Source: Beverwykella pulmonaria (lineage: Eukaryota > Ascomycota > Dothideomycetes > Pleosporales > Melanommataceae). From it: a DNA stretch of 64,000 nucleotides. Where the stretch lies: the NCBI GenBank assembly GCA_001599595.1, contig BCHH01000008.1, positions 1,326,362-1,390,361 of the forward strand. The letters are read 5' to 3'. The translations under genes were made by a program, and so were the position numbers. The notes beneath the pieces were generated by a model. It was not told the DNA's origin, did no database searches, and saw only the letters and a program-made list of their open reading frames with translations. Shown here in pieces: positions 10,933 to 23,319 of the stretch. Within the stretch, counting starts at the first letter, position 1. The number at the start of each line of letters is the position of its first letter.

Positions 10933-12507
10933 ATGTCTGAAAGCACCGTCATGATTGGGGGATTTTTGGTCGATACGAGTGGTTTTGACATCAACAATCA
11001 CGGCTCCAATGTTGCCAGCGTAAAGACGGCGAATATTACACTTATTGTCCTCGTTGGATTCTTTGTTGGATTGCGACTCTTCGTGAGAGCATACATGGTC
11101 CGGAAGATCTTTGTAGACGATGGTATGGCATGCGCGATCCCTTTATAGCCACGCTAACTCTCTTTTGTCTAGTTCTCATATCAATTGCTGCTGCGTTAAC
11201 CATCTCTCTCGCTTCCGTTTGTCTCGCTGGTATGTCTTACCTTAAGATATCCTCCAGTCATCGCCTTCGAGTGGACATTTCAGCTCTGCGCAATACGAGG
11301 GGCCTGGCTATCGGATTCACCTTGAGGCTGGATGCATCGGCTTGCCTCTTCGATATCTGTTCCGTCTGTCGAGGTGCCCTCTGTGCTAGATAACGGAAGC
11401 GTTTGTTCGGGGGTGACGACATGGTTTGGAAAAAAATGTTCGCATGAAACTTTGAGCTAACAGTTGCAGCTACCAATTCCGGACTCGGAACGCATGTATG
11501 GCTTTTTCCGTTGACGACTGTATTGGATAAGGTCAAGAGGTGCATTCAGGTAAACGCTGGATGAAACCGAGATGAGAAAGACCTCACGGCTGAACTTGCA
11601 CAGTACTTGTTTGTTTGCCAGATCCTATATGCTTGCGCCATCGCCTTCACCAAAATCGCCATCATCGCTTCCTACTTACGATTCGTGCAAGAGCGAAAAT
11701 TTTGTATCGCGATGTATGCGACCGCAGCCGTCATTGTGGGGCTGTGGTCCACAGGTAGTTGCTTTTTGGCCATTCGCGGATCTCAACACTAATAGCTTAT
11801 AGGCGTGTTTGTTACAATCTTTCAGTGTCGTCCAGTCACTGGTGCTTGGGACTTTACAGACACCAATAGGCAGTGTATCAACTATGTTAATTACCTCTAT
11901 GCGAGCTCTGCAATTACTGTTGCCACAGACATCATTCTATGTCTCCTGCCTTGGCCGTATCTTTGGAAGCTGAATATGCCTCGGAAGCAAAGGGTGATTC
12001 TATGCTTGCTCTTCGGAGGAGGAGCTGGGTACGTAGAAGCGACCTGAGTTAAACACGAGATATAGCTGACGTGGCGAAGTGCTTGTGTAGCAAGCATTAT
12101 TCGAATCGCGAATCTCCAAACTCTTCGAAGTATGGATGTCACCTGTGAGTGTCAAGCCCAATCTCAAAATAACACTGCTTTGCGCTTCATTAACCAACCG
12201 TATGAGAGGAAAGAACAGGTGGCGTACGGTATGCTAATTTTGTCTAGATCAGTCCGTCCCGTGCCTTAACCTGTCGGTCGTAGAATGTAGTCTTGGAATC
12301 ATCTGTGTCAGTATCCCACCTCTTCGACCACTGGCAGTTGCACTGTTCCCAAAAGGTTTACGTAGCAACGCTTCACCGTCCGCCAAATCACCCATGCACA
12401 GCTATTCCCTAAGGAAAATGACTGCACTATCAGATAGCGAGACCAGCAATCCGCAGTATTATGGATCAGAGTCGACTCTCTTTCGCCCAGCCATGAGAGA
12501 GGAATAA
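10933..12507 (+). CDS. PTH11-like / rhodopsin-domain fungal membrane protein
   Basis: Seven exons (10933-11122, 11173-11229, 11470-11549, 11604-11754, 11803-12028, 12095-12144, 12248-12507) give 337 residues. The protein has about seven hydrophobic segments, an early LRLFVRAYMVRKIFVDD, the extracellular pattern GLGTHVW, a FQCRPVTGAWDF loop with CINYVN after it, and a final VECSLGIIC helix. This layout is typical of the fungal rhodopsin-domain (PTH11-related) family, which has many paralogues and includes surface sensors in plant pathogens. There is no N-terminal CFEM domain. Two oddities are a 240-nt second intron and an AAG acceptor at 12094. The cytosolic tail is Ser-rich. The ligand is unknown. 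Confidence 0.82.
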
Positions 12508-13318
12508 GATCATATAGCTGCTCCTCCACCTATTCCACAAAAGGAGATGAAGCTGAACAGCTGGATGCAATTCACCGGTTACGACTACGCATTAAATCGA
12601 CTGAGCACTCATGGCTAGTGGTGTGGTGAGGCATGCGATGTGTCAATCTTACGCCACATGATTGGAGGTTGTTGGAAAATGCCGTCTTGGCTAGAAGGAC
12701 TTCACCGTAACTTGTCGGCACCAGCCGGTTAGCGAATCTTTGGGCATGCTTGAAAGCGAAGGCGATGCGATAAAAAAAGGAGGGAGTAGAGATGGGCTGG
12801 TTCACTGGAAATGCAACATAGGGTGGCGCAAAGGCTGAGTTTCCGAGATGGTACGTGCACTCAACAGCCTTCCTCCGATTTAAGCTTATCAGCTAATCGC
12901 CAAGCTCAGCTAAAGTGAAGCCAAGCCCATAGCCACGTCTATCGTCGGCATTGGTTGGTCGAGCCCGTCAACCATCGCCTCCATCACCATGTCGTCACGA
13001 CATTTCTTCAATAATCAAAGAGTGTCCTGGATGTGCAGGATGATCATTCGCACGAGTGCCTTGGCGGTCAGCGGCAGGTAGAATTGATGCGCAGGCTGTG
13101 ATCATAGCTTGAATTTGAGTTGTGTTGATATAAGGATAGTTTCACCGGCCAACAAGTCATTTTCTAGACACTCATCACAACTTCACTTTCAAACAACTTC
13201 ATACCATCTTACCAAGTTCCACAAGCCCTCAACGAGTTGCACAGTATCACCCAAGCACAATTGTTGCACCACCAATCCAAATCCACATAACAACTATTAA
13301 CTTCAACACCAACCCACA
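12508..13318. other. Gene-free stretch
   Basis: This lies between the receptor gene and the small secreted protein gene. The last 200 bases are rich in CAAC/CATC motifs, like a 5' leader. I see nothing else that can be supported. Confidence 0.5.
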
Positions 13319-13612
13319 ATGAAGTTCACTGCCATCACCCTCCTCGCGACCGTCACCCTCGCCCTCGCGAACCCAGCACCCGCACCCGCCGCCGAGCCCG
13401 TTGCCCTCGCAGCCCGCGGCGCCGCCCCAGAAATCGACGCGCGCAAAGCCGGCATCTACCTCGAAGCCCGCAAGTCCAAATCCAAGCCCAAGACTGGTAG
13501 CAATAACAACGGAAACGACACTAGTGCTGCTATCGCGATCACGCCGACTCGTGCCCTTGAACTCAGCGCATTGGGTCTTGGTGTTATGGAAATTGTGAGG
13601 CTTTGGGGTTGA
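13319..13612 (+). CDS. Small secreted protein
   Basis: A single exon of 97 residues. Residues 1-18 (MKFTAITLLATVTLALAN) are a clear signal peptide, followed by an Ala/Pro-rich APAPAAEP segment, a Lys/Ser/Asn linker (KSKSKPKTGSNNNGN), and a hydrophobic C-terminus (ALELSALGLGVMEIVRLW). The end of the protein is hydrophobic enough for a GPI signal or membrane association, although the residues around it do not settle this. There are no cysteines, unlike many effectors. Small proteins with this layout occur widely in filamentous ascomycetes without a known function. The ATG context (ACAATGAAG) and CA-rich leader suggest good expression. Confidence 0.75.
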   Translation: MKFTAITLLATVTLALANPAPAPAAEPVALAARGAAPEIDARKAGIYLEARKSKSKPKTGSNNNGNDTSAAIAITPTRALELSALGLGVMEIVRLWG

Positions 13613-14023
13613 GTTGATGAGTGATGCTGAGATACCCGCCGCTTGGGACGGACGACTTGGCGATGACAACAACCGAAGATCTTTGGAGGAATCAGGCTTT
13701 CGGATTATGACCTGGGAATTTGCCACTTTTGCGAGGAGTTTTTGAATTGGGCTGATTATGCCTCGGGGACCATTTGCTTGTCGTTGCTTCGACACATTCA
13801 GATCGTAATGTCTTCATGTCTATTTCTGCACACTGTATTTTATTGCTCTATACCACCAAACTGGCGACCACTACTATGGTAGTTGGGGATCAAAAACGCT
13901 TTTGCCCTCTTCTATTCATTTCGTTACTGCACTGATTTGTACTCAGCCCTTTGATTGGTTTCCGGTGCACTGCCACTTTCGTGAACATCGTTTCCCAACC
14001 GCAAAGTGCCAAGGTCTCGCTTA
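13613..14023. other. Gene-free stretch
   Basis: This is the 3' flank of the small secreted protein gene. I see nothing supportable before the MITE copy at 14024. Confidence 0.5.
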
Positions 14024-14127
14024 TATGACGCCCTCATGAACGGGTTCGTAGCGTGAGCCACCACACGAACAAATTTTATAGAAACACACTGTCACGCGCC
14101 ACAAACCCGCTCATGAGGGGCCTTGTA
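14024..14127. mobile_element. MITE-like element, copy 1
   Basis: About 104 bp bounded by TA dinucleotides. The left end GCCCTCATGAACGGGTT and the right end AACCCGCTCATGAGGGGC are imperfect inverted copies, and the match extends inward over roughly 36 bp. The interior (GTAGCGTGAGCCACCACACG) resembles the element at 63540-63672 (GTAGCGTACGCCACCGCACA). No coding capacity. TA flanks suggest mobilisation by a Tc1/mariner- or pogo-type transposase, which is an inference. Confidence 0.65.
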
Positions 14128-16241
14128 CATCGCATTCGGTTCATACATCACAGGTCCTTCAATCCTGCAGCGCAGTTGTCTTCCCTCGGGTCGGGTTAAA
14201 TCAATCAAAGGGGGAGCAACACTTCGAGGCCTTGAGCAAGACAAACGGATGTTAGATCGAAAGGTTTCCAACTCGCTGCACAGCCACCGTTTCCTACGTA
14301 CAAACTACCGTTTTGAGAAGAGGGTAATTGTCATGCAGACGGGGGGGAGGGGCCTCCTGATGTTATGGGGCGCAGCATAAGCATATACATACTCTAGAGA
14401 TGGTGTGATATTTGTAGGGAAGATTTAGGGAATGCGCTGGATGTAGAGGTAGATTTGAATAAACACTCAGACAAAGTTCTTTCGACCAAGTCGAGCGTTG
14501 ACCATGTCTGGCCAACGCAGCGGGTAATGTCATGTAGTTCTACCGCAACGTTTTCTTCTCATGTTTTCTTGCCCCCTGCCTGCATCTTTGAGATCTGTGT
14601 TGCGACATGGGTTTTCGACTAAGGTTGCCAAGCCGGCGAGAGCGACAAGCTACAAGCTAGTGTGCAAGCGCTGATGGATTCCGTTGCCCGGCTGCCTCTT
14701 ACCAAATGCGGGAAATGTTTAAGGGGGATCGTGTCTCTTTGCCCATGTCCAAAACTATCATATATTCTTATTCAGTGATTTTCAAAATACGGCTTAGTGC
14801 CCCCTCGTCCCCGTTGTTTGTATTAGACTTCTTTGACTTCCGATTAATGAAGCTGTTGTTGCATCTAATACATCATGGCATTTTTGGTTCGTGGATCGGT
14901 TGAATACCATCCGCGGACCACACCTCGGGAGCTATGAGATGATCAGGCTGATCGGAAGATTACGTGCGATGCCGCCATTGAGAATTCGCAAAGCTTAATG
15001 CGGCATAGAGAGACTAATGCGAAATAGTGTCTATGTTCACTCTTTGCAGATACGCACTTTCTGGGGGATTGTATGTACCTATGGTAGATTTTCGGCACCA
15101 ACTGCATTGTTCGCTTCCCTTTCGAGACGAAAGATGAGATTGATAGGGAGATGGAACCAAGGAAGGATTTTTTGGGAACTGAGAAGTCCACCGGCCTCGG
15201 GGAAGTCTGAGTGTTGTGTCTAGAAGCGAATTGATCAAGCGATAGTTACTATACCTTTTGTCACCATTTCGTAGCCTATTCTTCCACACAAGTGACACCG
15301 TAGCATAAATCCCACCTCCTCCCCTTTACTATCTTCTATACATGGCGTCCCCTGATATTCGCTATTCCCTATTTTGGAAACTCTCCGGCACTCACATCCC
15401 ACTTGCTCGATAAATGCAACAAAGCGGGACACGCTGACAGTGAATCAAGAATGTCAACCCTGTCTGTGTCGTAAGTTCCGGAGAAGGAGGTGAGAAAGAG
15501 AATAAGCGAGATGGTAAGGTGGGAAGGAGCCGAATGAGGTGACATTGGAGACGAGAAGATAGAAGAGGAGGAGGGAGTGGGGTTTATATGTTAGGATGTC
15601 AGGACGGATATACAAGGGATGGAGGATAAAAAAGGTGGATTGTGGAGGGAGAAGAGTGTGAATACCCTTGGGTTACTGAACGCTTTCTCTACCTACTCTT
15701 GCAGAGGAACGAGAAACCAAAATATAGCCTTTACGGCGGTGCATAGATTCGTTTCTATGCCACCCTACGTTGATCAAGAGAGAAGGCAGGAGTATTACTT
15801 AATATCTACGCTACCCTATAGTATCTGCTAGGGCTATGTATAGTTTCTAGGGTATGAAATACAGAGACGAACTGGAAGCAACTTATTGCATAGCCATGCC
15901 TTGGAAGAACTTGAGCCATGGATTTTCAATTATAGTGGCAGATCGGAAATGCCGGGATGGAACCAAGATCACAATGTAATCGCGAAAGGGCGAATGTTCG
16001 AGAAGCAATATAATTATCACATTTACTTATAATAAAAGTCCCACTGACGGTCATGATGAACATCGAATCAATGACCTCGCAGAACCATCAAACCCAACAC
16101 CCCCCGGCGAAGGAACGCCTGTATATTCCCAATGTTCCCATTCCAATCCCACATTCGTACTATATACAATGCAAGACTCCCTGTCCTCAATTCCAACATG
16201 TCGAAATCGATGTCGATGTGATGCGAAGCAAAGCGAAGCAT
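14128..16241. other. Gene-free stretch
   Basis: Over 2 kb between the MITE and the 3' end of the hydrophobin gene. Short open frames on both strands (for example 15014-15298 minus and 15619-15831 plus) have no family signature. I see no tRNA or repeat here. Confidence 0.45.
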
Positions 16242-16580
16242 TTAGTTGGGGTTGACATCAGAGCAAATGAGGGCTTGGCCAAGGATGGGGAGCAGGCAGC
16301 ACTTGGCCTGCTGGCCGATGGCTTCGCAGATGCTGATAAAGTTGGTGTTGTTGGTGGGAGTGATGGGGGCTGTTTCAAGTTGTCAGAGTGGTATCGAAGG
16401 GAGGAGAGGAGGATGGAGCTTACGAGTAGCGCAATCCAAGTCAGCGAGGTTGAGGACATCGGTAGCGCAGCATTGGGCAGTGGTGCCGGAGCAGACGACG
16501 AGCTGGCGCTCATCAATGGCGGCCGGAGCGGCGAAGGCCATTGCCGCGAAGGTGAGGGCGGAGAGGATGGTGAACTGCAT
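16242..16580 (-). CDS. Class II hydrophobin
   Basis: Two exons (16580-16424, 16369-16242) with a 54-nt intron give 94 residues. A signal peptide (MQFTILSALTFAAMAFA) and short propeptide ending near DERQ precede the mature domain. Eight cysteines sit at 30, 37, 38, 50, 67, 76, 77 and 88 in the C..CC..C..C..CC..C order with class II spacing. The hydrophobic stretches TDVLNLADLDC and CCLLPILGQALIC are typical. Hydrophobins are secreted and assemble at air-water interfaces, coating hyphae and spores and aiding attachment. The gene is complete, with all disulfide residues present. The 2-kb upstream interval is gene-free. Confidence 0.96.
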
Positions 16581-18651
16581 GTTGAAGGGTTGAGGTTGAT
16601 TGGTGGGAGAGAAGTGTGTAATAGATTGTAGTTGTTGTTTTAAAGGTAGAACTGATGATGTTTGATGCTGTTCAAATGTCGACATTCGAACTGCTCTTTA
16701 TACGTTTGTCCCCTTCGACTGGCGTACCTGAGTACGGCCGACTAAGGGGGTATACAACCTGCGCACCGGCTATCTCCCCGCGGCCATGTTCCTTTGGCGT
16801 CGTCATCACAGACTCCTCCTCTGAGCCAAGATCGACACCGTCGTCCAGGAGAGCATTGCTGAAACTTGAGCAGCGCAGGGTACCGTCACATTCTGGGAGG
16901 CAATTCCAAGATTCGACTATGGCATTTCTTCCCGCCCCGGTTAGATGTGACGTCGATCTCGATATTTCAGCTTCAAATGCGCCAACTCCACTCCTCGATC
17001 GGATGGCTGGAAACGCGGTGGAGCCACTGGGGAGTCAAGGGGAGCACGGATACACTTGCCTGAACATCAAGAACAAGAATGCAGTTTTGCAGATCGCATC
17101 TCGGAGAGATGGCTTGACGCGGCAGTGATGCGCGGGTGAAGGCAAACATGGTGCCGAGCGTTTTGGTGCCACTATTAAATGCGTTTGGCAGCATGCCTGC
17201 AGCGCGGTGCTTCCGCGAGGATGACATGCGTCAATCAGGGCAATTGTCATTCCCATTGGCAAGCTCCCATAGAGCCGCGCATCCAGCCGAAGAGCATCGC
17301 GCCGTCCAGACAGGTGACGTGTGGTGAGGTTGGAAAAGAAGTGACGTCGCAGTCAGGAACACAGACGTCGTCTTATTCGCAGCATGAACGGTTCATCTCC
17401 GAGCGCTTCTTAGGAAACATGCGGGGGTGGCTACCAGACCCGCGGCACTAAGGCCACGATGCCCTGGGGCTCTGAAAAGGAGAAAGGCACCTGGTGCGAA
17501 TCAGATGTAGGTACGGCTATGTGGTAAGGATCCTGCTCTGGGCTGGCTTTGCAGCGTGAATCGCCGAGAGGGATTCAACCCCAACTTCAACCATTGATAG
17601 GCAGACGTTTTTCTCAATTGTGCCAAAGGAGCGATTACAAGGTGGAAGTAGTTCTAATGTGGCGACGAGTGTCATGGTAGGCGCCGTGGCCGTTGGAACG
17701 TGCCGATGGCAAAGACGGGAGGCAGTAACGAGGAGGCGCCGATCGTTGAGCTTAAAAAATAGCAGAGCTTGGGAGGACAGACCGACAAATAGGAATCGAG
17801 AATGAATGGAAAGACTAACGGAAAGAGAACCTATGGGGCGTAAGGGATATAGCACAGGGATAGGGCTTATAGGGAGAGCCATGGTCGTTTTCTGTTAACC
17901 CACTCGCCGCAGTCGATCAATTGCCCTTCGCTGCACGTTAGCTTATCGTGCTGATGGAAGTTCCTGACGAAGCAGTGCTGTCTTGGAGATGAACATGTGG
18001 CGAAGGCAATGCATTGCGGTGTTGAGCGCTGGGGTGGTGAGGCAACAAACGCGCACAGCCATTCCCAGCCAGGGGTAGTGTCCTTGGTTTTGTCCAACCC
18101 ATGCAGGTGCCCGCTTCGCTTGCACCTGATCGACGTCACACATTTACTGCATGCCTGCCTTGCTCTCTCATCGACATCATCAACGGCCGGGGCCCCAGGA
18201 AAAGGAACCAAATCGGCCAATGAGTTGATACTTTTAATTTATTCTGTGCCTTCATTTTGTTTTGTCAGGTGTAAGGTTGGGCGCGACCGAAGCGATGACA
18301 TTTTTCCACGCGAAGGGGCGATTGTGGAAATAGGTACCGGGTTGCTGTGGTATGTGTTTGAGGTTGTTTGTTTCTCTGAGGTGGTTGATGACATGGCGAG
18401 GAGCCTCGATGACATCAGCGGAAGGAGGGCTGTCGTTGCGGAGCCTAGGAATCTAAATTGAATCACTAATTTAATTGTACGGTGGAGATCGGTTGGATGG
18501 ATGTGAGATGATGAAATCAGATGGTATATAGCGCCAAATTATATAGGTACAATACAGGAAACAAACCGATTCGACTCCGTGAAATGTGATGCGATGCAAT
18601 GGGATGCGATACAAAAAAGACTTTTGGGAGCCTCACGCATTCATCCCAGAC
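16581..18651. other. Long hydrophobin upstream region
   Basis: About 2 kb between the hydrophobin start and the 3' end of the permease gene. Three TGACGTC-type elements (16948-16954, 17342-17348, and 18132-18138 reversed) match the CRE core bound by bZIP factors. Open frames here show no family features. Confidence 0.4.
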
Positions 18652-20341
18652 TTAGAAAAAGTAGTTTACCGCTTTCTTCCGCCAGCTGCGAGAGCTGTCC
18701 TCCCACGTCTCTGCAATCTCTTCATGAAACCTGCCAGTCACCAGATCGGCTTCTGCAGACTTTATAAACTTGCTCCTTGTCACAATCTTGTGGCCAATGT
18801 AGAGGAGAGCGAACAAAATCAAGCTGACGTAGCAGATAAAAAAATCCTCCGTGACCCATGGGACAAACGCCGTGAAGCCTTGCGTCAGGGTGATGATCGA
18901 ACAAAAGGTCAGACCGTAAATCGCAAGAGAAGACCCTCCCCAACTCTTGTAAGGAAGCGTGTCCCTGTCGATATTCTGAGCTTTGAGAGCGCGAATGAAG
19001 CAGATATGGCATATGCAGATACACGCCCAAGCAATGAAGCCCGCCACACCAATGATGTTTAGGAACCAGTTGAAGATTTTCCCTCCGCTCTGAGACAAGT
19101 TCATGTACGCGAGAAGCCCGAAAGCAGACGTAAAGGCGACTGCAAAGTACGGAACTCCGCGCCTCGAGGCGCGCTGGAAGAAGTGCGGCGCACATTTCTC
19201 CTCAGCGAGCCCAACAAGAACACGGCTGCCAGAATAGACGTTGGAGGACGCTGCAGAAAGGACCACCGTTAAAAGAACAGCATTGATGAGGTCAGGGAGA
19301 ACCTTCACGCCAGCGAGCTGCGCTGCGATGACTAATGGGGATGAGCCAGCGTTGGTGTCGCCGGTCAACATGGACGAGTTGTCCGATGGCACCAGAATGC
19401 CGATGAAAAAGATGGTGAACACAAAAAGCAGAAAGATGCTCCAGAACGTCTTGCGAATAGCGGCTGGCATCGTCTTGCGAGGATTCGAACTTTCTCCGGC
19501 TCCAATTGCGACCAGTTCAGTGCCCTGGAAGGCAAATCCGGCCTGGATAAGAACTGCCCAGAAGCCCACGAACTTCCCTACAGCTTGTTCAGACAAATCG
19601 TAGTTGAACGCCCCAGGACTCTTCCAGTACTTGAAGCCGATGTATCCTTGTGGGCTGGCGCCGGCGTTGATGCATATTGCAAAGATCCAGAACCCAACCA
19701 GCGCGACGACCTTGATAGAGGCGAACCAAAACTCAGCCTCGCCAAAGAAGTTGACAGGTAAAAAGTTCATAGCGGTAATTGGAACCCAGAAGATGGTGAT
19801 GAAAATTCCTATACTGAGACTCGTATTCCACCACTGGATAATGAGACCGGCCGCCGTGAGCTCCAGGGCGTATGTGATGGCCCAGGAGAACCAGTAGATC
19901 CATCCCATGGAGAAGCCGAGACTGGGGTCGACAAAGCGAGCTGCGTAGCGTGTGAAGGCACCCGAGATAGGAATATACGTAGCCATCTCAGCGAGGGACA
20001 GCATTACCGAGTAGACCAAGGAGCCGACAAAGATGTACGCGAGGAGGGCACCGACTGGGCCAGCCGTAGCAATAGAACCACCGGATGCGATGAAAACACC
20101 AGTGCCAACAGTTCCACCTGAACAAATTAGTATGTGGTTCCCAATCTCTCAAAGAATGAGACGGACCTATTGCGACAAACTGAAGATGCCGACTTTGCAA
20201 TTTCCTGTGCAATTGCTGAGGCGCCAAAGGGCCCTGCTTCTCGATATCGCTTGCCGATCGAGAGACCGACTTCTCGGAGCTATGGTCCATGGGCGCGGGA
20301 GCAATTCCCCCCGGGGTTGCGGTAAGATTGACTTGTTCCAT
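18652..20341 (-). CDS. Amino-acid permease (YAT/APC family)
   Basis: Two exons (20341-20167, 20117-18652) with a 49-nt intron give 546 residues, the usual size for fungal amino-acid permeases. After a hydrophilic N-terminus comes HLQFVAIGGTVGTGVFIASG, the conserved first-helix motif of the family, and then about twelve membrane segments. Also visible are the FQGTELVAIGAGESSNPRKT motif and the VLSAASSNVYSGSR motif in helix 8. These place it with proton-coupled amino-acid permeases of the plasma membrane. The C-terminal KSAEADLVTGRFHEEIAETWED is a family feature. Substrate range cannot be told from sequence. No defects seen. Confidence 0.94.
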
Positions 20342-22059
20342 CGTGGAGTCGAAGGTTGATATGAGGTATACGACTATGTTGAATCACCGATAGGATGGAA
20401 GTCAAGCATTGCACCACCGCCGGGGGGACATTAGATATTTGAATGAAGCTGGTGATCTTCCTGTCGACGAATCTGATAGCCTAGCATTTGGTCTTCCCCT
20501 TGTCAATGCAGGTCAGTTTCGTGAATAGAAAATTTCATCGTGGTTCCACATTGGCGTGCCGAATTCATCGCGTTCGCCGCGTCAAATTGTGCTAATGTTC
20601 GGTTTTCGATGGGATGATTTTCAGCCATCAGAAAATTTCCAAGGGGCAAGCGCCGGCTTAGGAGCGGGTCGCCGTTCCTGGCGCCAATATAGTAACGCGA
20701 TGCAGCCATGGCGGACAGTACCGATGCTACGGCGGCATTGACGCGTAGGATGGTTCGCGCAAGCAGCCTCGGACAAAAAAACTCTGCTGATGTGTGGGGG
20801 ACCCTCTCCAAGGTCGAGCGGCGGGAGGAGTGGCGCGGATTGGCTCTTTCTTATGTGGCTGACTAACCGAAACCCTAGCGCAAGACTCGGCACGTCTTCA
20901 GACCTCAGCACACCACCCTTCCCTTCACCTTTTCCGTCGGAAGTCGCCGCCGCTACATTAGAATCACCCATATCTCAGTTGACTCTCATGCTTCAGAATT
21001 TCCGGCATCTGAAGTACACGTTTGACTTACTTCTCTAAGATGGTCTGCTCGCTTTCCACCCGCGATACGAACGACCTTTCCTCCTCGTCGCAACCAGCAC
21101 AGGCTTCAAGTCTCCGCACTTCGGTACCTCCTCATTCATTGAGAGTGTCCTTCTAGTTTACCGCGATGGGAACCTTCATGCATCTATCCTATCACAGTAT
21201 CCTCCTCGAAGCTGTATCCCGCACGCGGAAATCTTAATCCGACTTTACGCCGTTCGTGGCTGCGATCACGAGACGGATTACTTATTCCAGCACACCAAAG
21301 ATTTATGTTCTATCTATGAAATCATTGATTCCGTCATGAGATACAGGAATACGGATGAGACTGTAAACGAACATACAATCATGAGGTCATTTAATATTCG
21401 ATGATGACTATGGTTTTCGAAAGCAGAGACCAACTCCGTCCTTAGCATATGGAAGCTAGGATAGGAGTACGGTAGGTCCCAATTGGATACCATTGGAGAC
21501 AAGTTAATCATAAACTGCGGGTTGCCACACACTAGACCCCCAAGACTGCAGCCTTATGCACATCCGGAACATGCCGGCTACAATCGGTGCTGAGACAGGC
21601 GCGCCCAGATTGATGAATGTGCATGGGTTCGGGCTATGTTTCAACTTTTCCTGGGGTAGAATTACACAATCTTCCCATTCCGGACACAAAGAAATCTGTA
21701 TACAAATCATTACCATCCACAAACCATTTTCATCCACCCTTTGGGATTATAGTTCCTCAATCGTCAGTGTCTCATTTTTCTCTCTTCTCTAGCCACTTAC
21801 AGTGCCTCGTTGCTTGTTTTCATCTTCGTCATATTGCTCGAATATCGAATTGATCATTGCGTAATGAATAGACTTGTGTCATATCGAGATATAAGAGCAT
21901 CAATGCACCCTCAAGCAAATTGAAAACCTTCTGCGACCATTCCACGCGCTTTTCGTTTCTCCAGTATCATCTCTGATAACCCAGCGTGCCTCGTGTTCTA
22001 TCAGCTGCCGTATAGAATTCCTTGCTGTCTCACCCAAGCACCAGAACATAATAAGAACA
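20342..22059. other. Divergent promoter region, no gene recognised
   Basis: This is between the minus-strand permease and the plus-strand gene at 22060. It must carry both promoters. Open frames (for example 20621-20971 minus) lack family signatures. Confidence 0.45.
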
Positions 22060-23319
22060 ATGGGAATTGATGCTACTCCACGGCTCCACTGGAGCCAACG
22101 CATCGCCTTAGTCAGATATAATCTACATGCTGCGCGACGCACCAACGACTTCACCTTCTTCAAAACACTGCAAGCACACGCCATCAATGACGGAACGGAT
22201 CACGTAGCCATTCTGCACAGCATCCTCAGCGACAGTGCCGACCCAGTGCTCTCAACATTAGATAACCTCAACGCGGGGATCGCATACGTGCACCAAGATG
22301 CTTTCAAAGCGGTCTATGACGGCGCCAAGTCTACTATGTATATAACGGACAACTCGCCCTCTAGTCGGCGCTCCCTCCTCCGCGTCGACATCTGCCAGCA
22401 GCGCGACATGGCCGATCACGCCATCGACAAGACGACAAATTCAGCCATCAACCTCATCCAAGCTCAGCCTGTGCACTGTCAGGACGCCGTGGCTAGCGCC
22501 TGGATAACAGGGACGACCATTATCGCGGACGCAGTGTGCGTCTGCCTGAACCAAATGGACAACATCGAGGATAACATGGACGACTTCATCCAGCTCGAGT
22601 ACGCCTGGAGCTCTATCCAGAACTCCGTCGACGCCGCCATCTCCGCCCTCCGCGGCATATTCAGCTTGATGGCGACATCTCACCCCGGTGTTTCCAGAAC
22701 GCTAAGTATATCCTCTAGTGTCTCTGACGGCGGCAGTAACAGCACACGCAGTCGGCAGTCGTCTACTGCCTCAGCATTTGGCCTGATCAAGCGGGCCTTC
22801 AGCCACAGCCACAACATGTTGCCTCCTCCACCTCCAAGGTCGCTACGCGCAGGTTCACTGTCCGCACTGTCGGATTTCAACCCAAGGGGCCTGCGACTGA
22901 GTATGAGTGCCGCGTGTCCAACGCGCATGCCGAATTACTCTGATCAGAATCATCCACACACGATGCTGAGCACGATCCCGCCGACGCCGAATGTGTATGA
23001 GACGCCTGCGAGGGATGCGATGAGTCCGTTCAAGGAGAAGAATGACTACTTTACCTTTGATATGGAGAAGGAGGTCGAGAAGGCGGGGAAAGAGGGGTCT
23101 AGTGAGGAAGATATAATGCAGCTGTGAGTGAAGTTTACCGTCCGTATTAGTTTTAGAGTGTGCGTATGTATGTGTGTGCTAATTGTGCGTAGTGAGAGTC
23201 TAGATCCACTGTACTCTCCTCCCACTACCATGGATAATCTCCTCAAGATGCCGGTTCCGCTAACGTTGAAAAGGCTCCCGGATGCATTTGACATGTCGCC
23301 GGCTACGATAGTTACTTGA
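22060..23319 (+). CDS. Conserved fungal protein of unknown function
   Basis: Two exons (22060-23123, 23193-23319) give 396 residues. Without splicing the frame stops five bases after the donor; the GTGAGT donor, TGCTAAT branch site and TAG acceptor support a 69-nt intron that adds a 42-residue tail. The first 210 residues look helical (SQRIALVRYNLHAARRTND, DCA-type segments around ISALRGIFSLMAT). The middle is Ser-rich and low in complexity, with a six-proline run near residue 252. Acidic and basic stretches follow. There is no signal peptide or membrane segment, so it is probably cytosolic or nuclear. I do not recognise a named domain. Confidence 0.75.

Noticed and set aside
13247..13795. 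182-codon minus-strand frame over the small secreted protein gene
   Set aside because: Gly-rich low-complexity translation caused by the Ala/Pro-rich codons of the sense strand; no start context or motif.
16655..17128. 157-codon plus-strand frame upstream of the hydrophobin
   Set aside because: No domain, odd composition, and it overlaps the likely hydrophobin leader and promoter.
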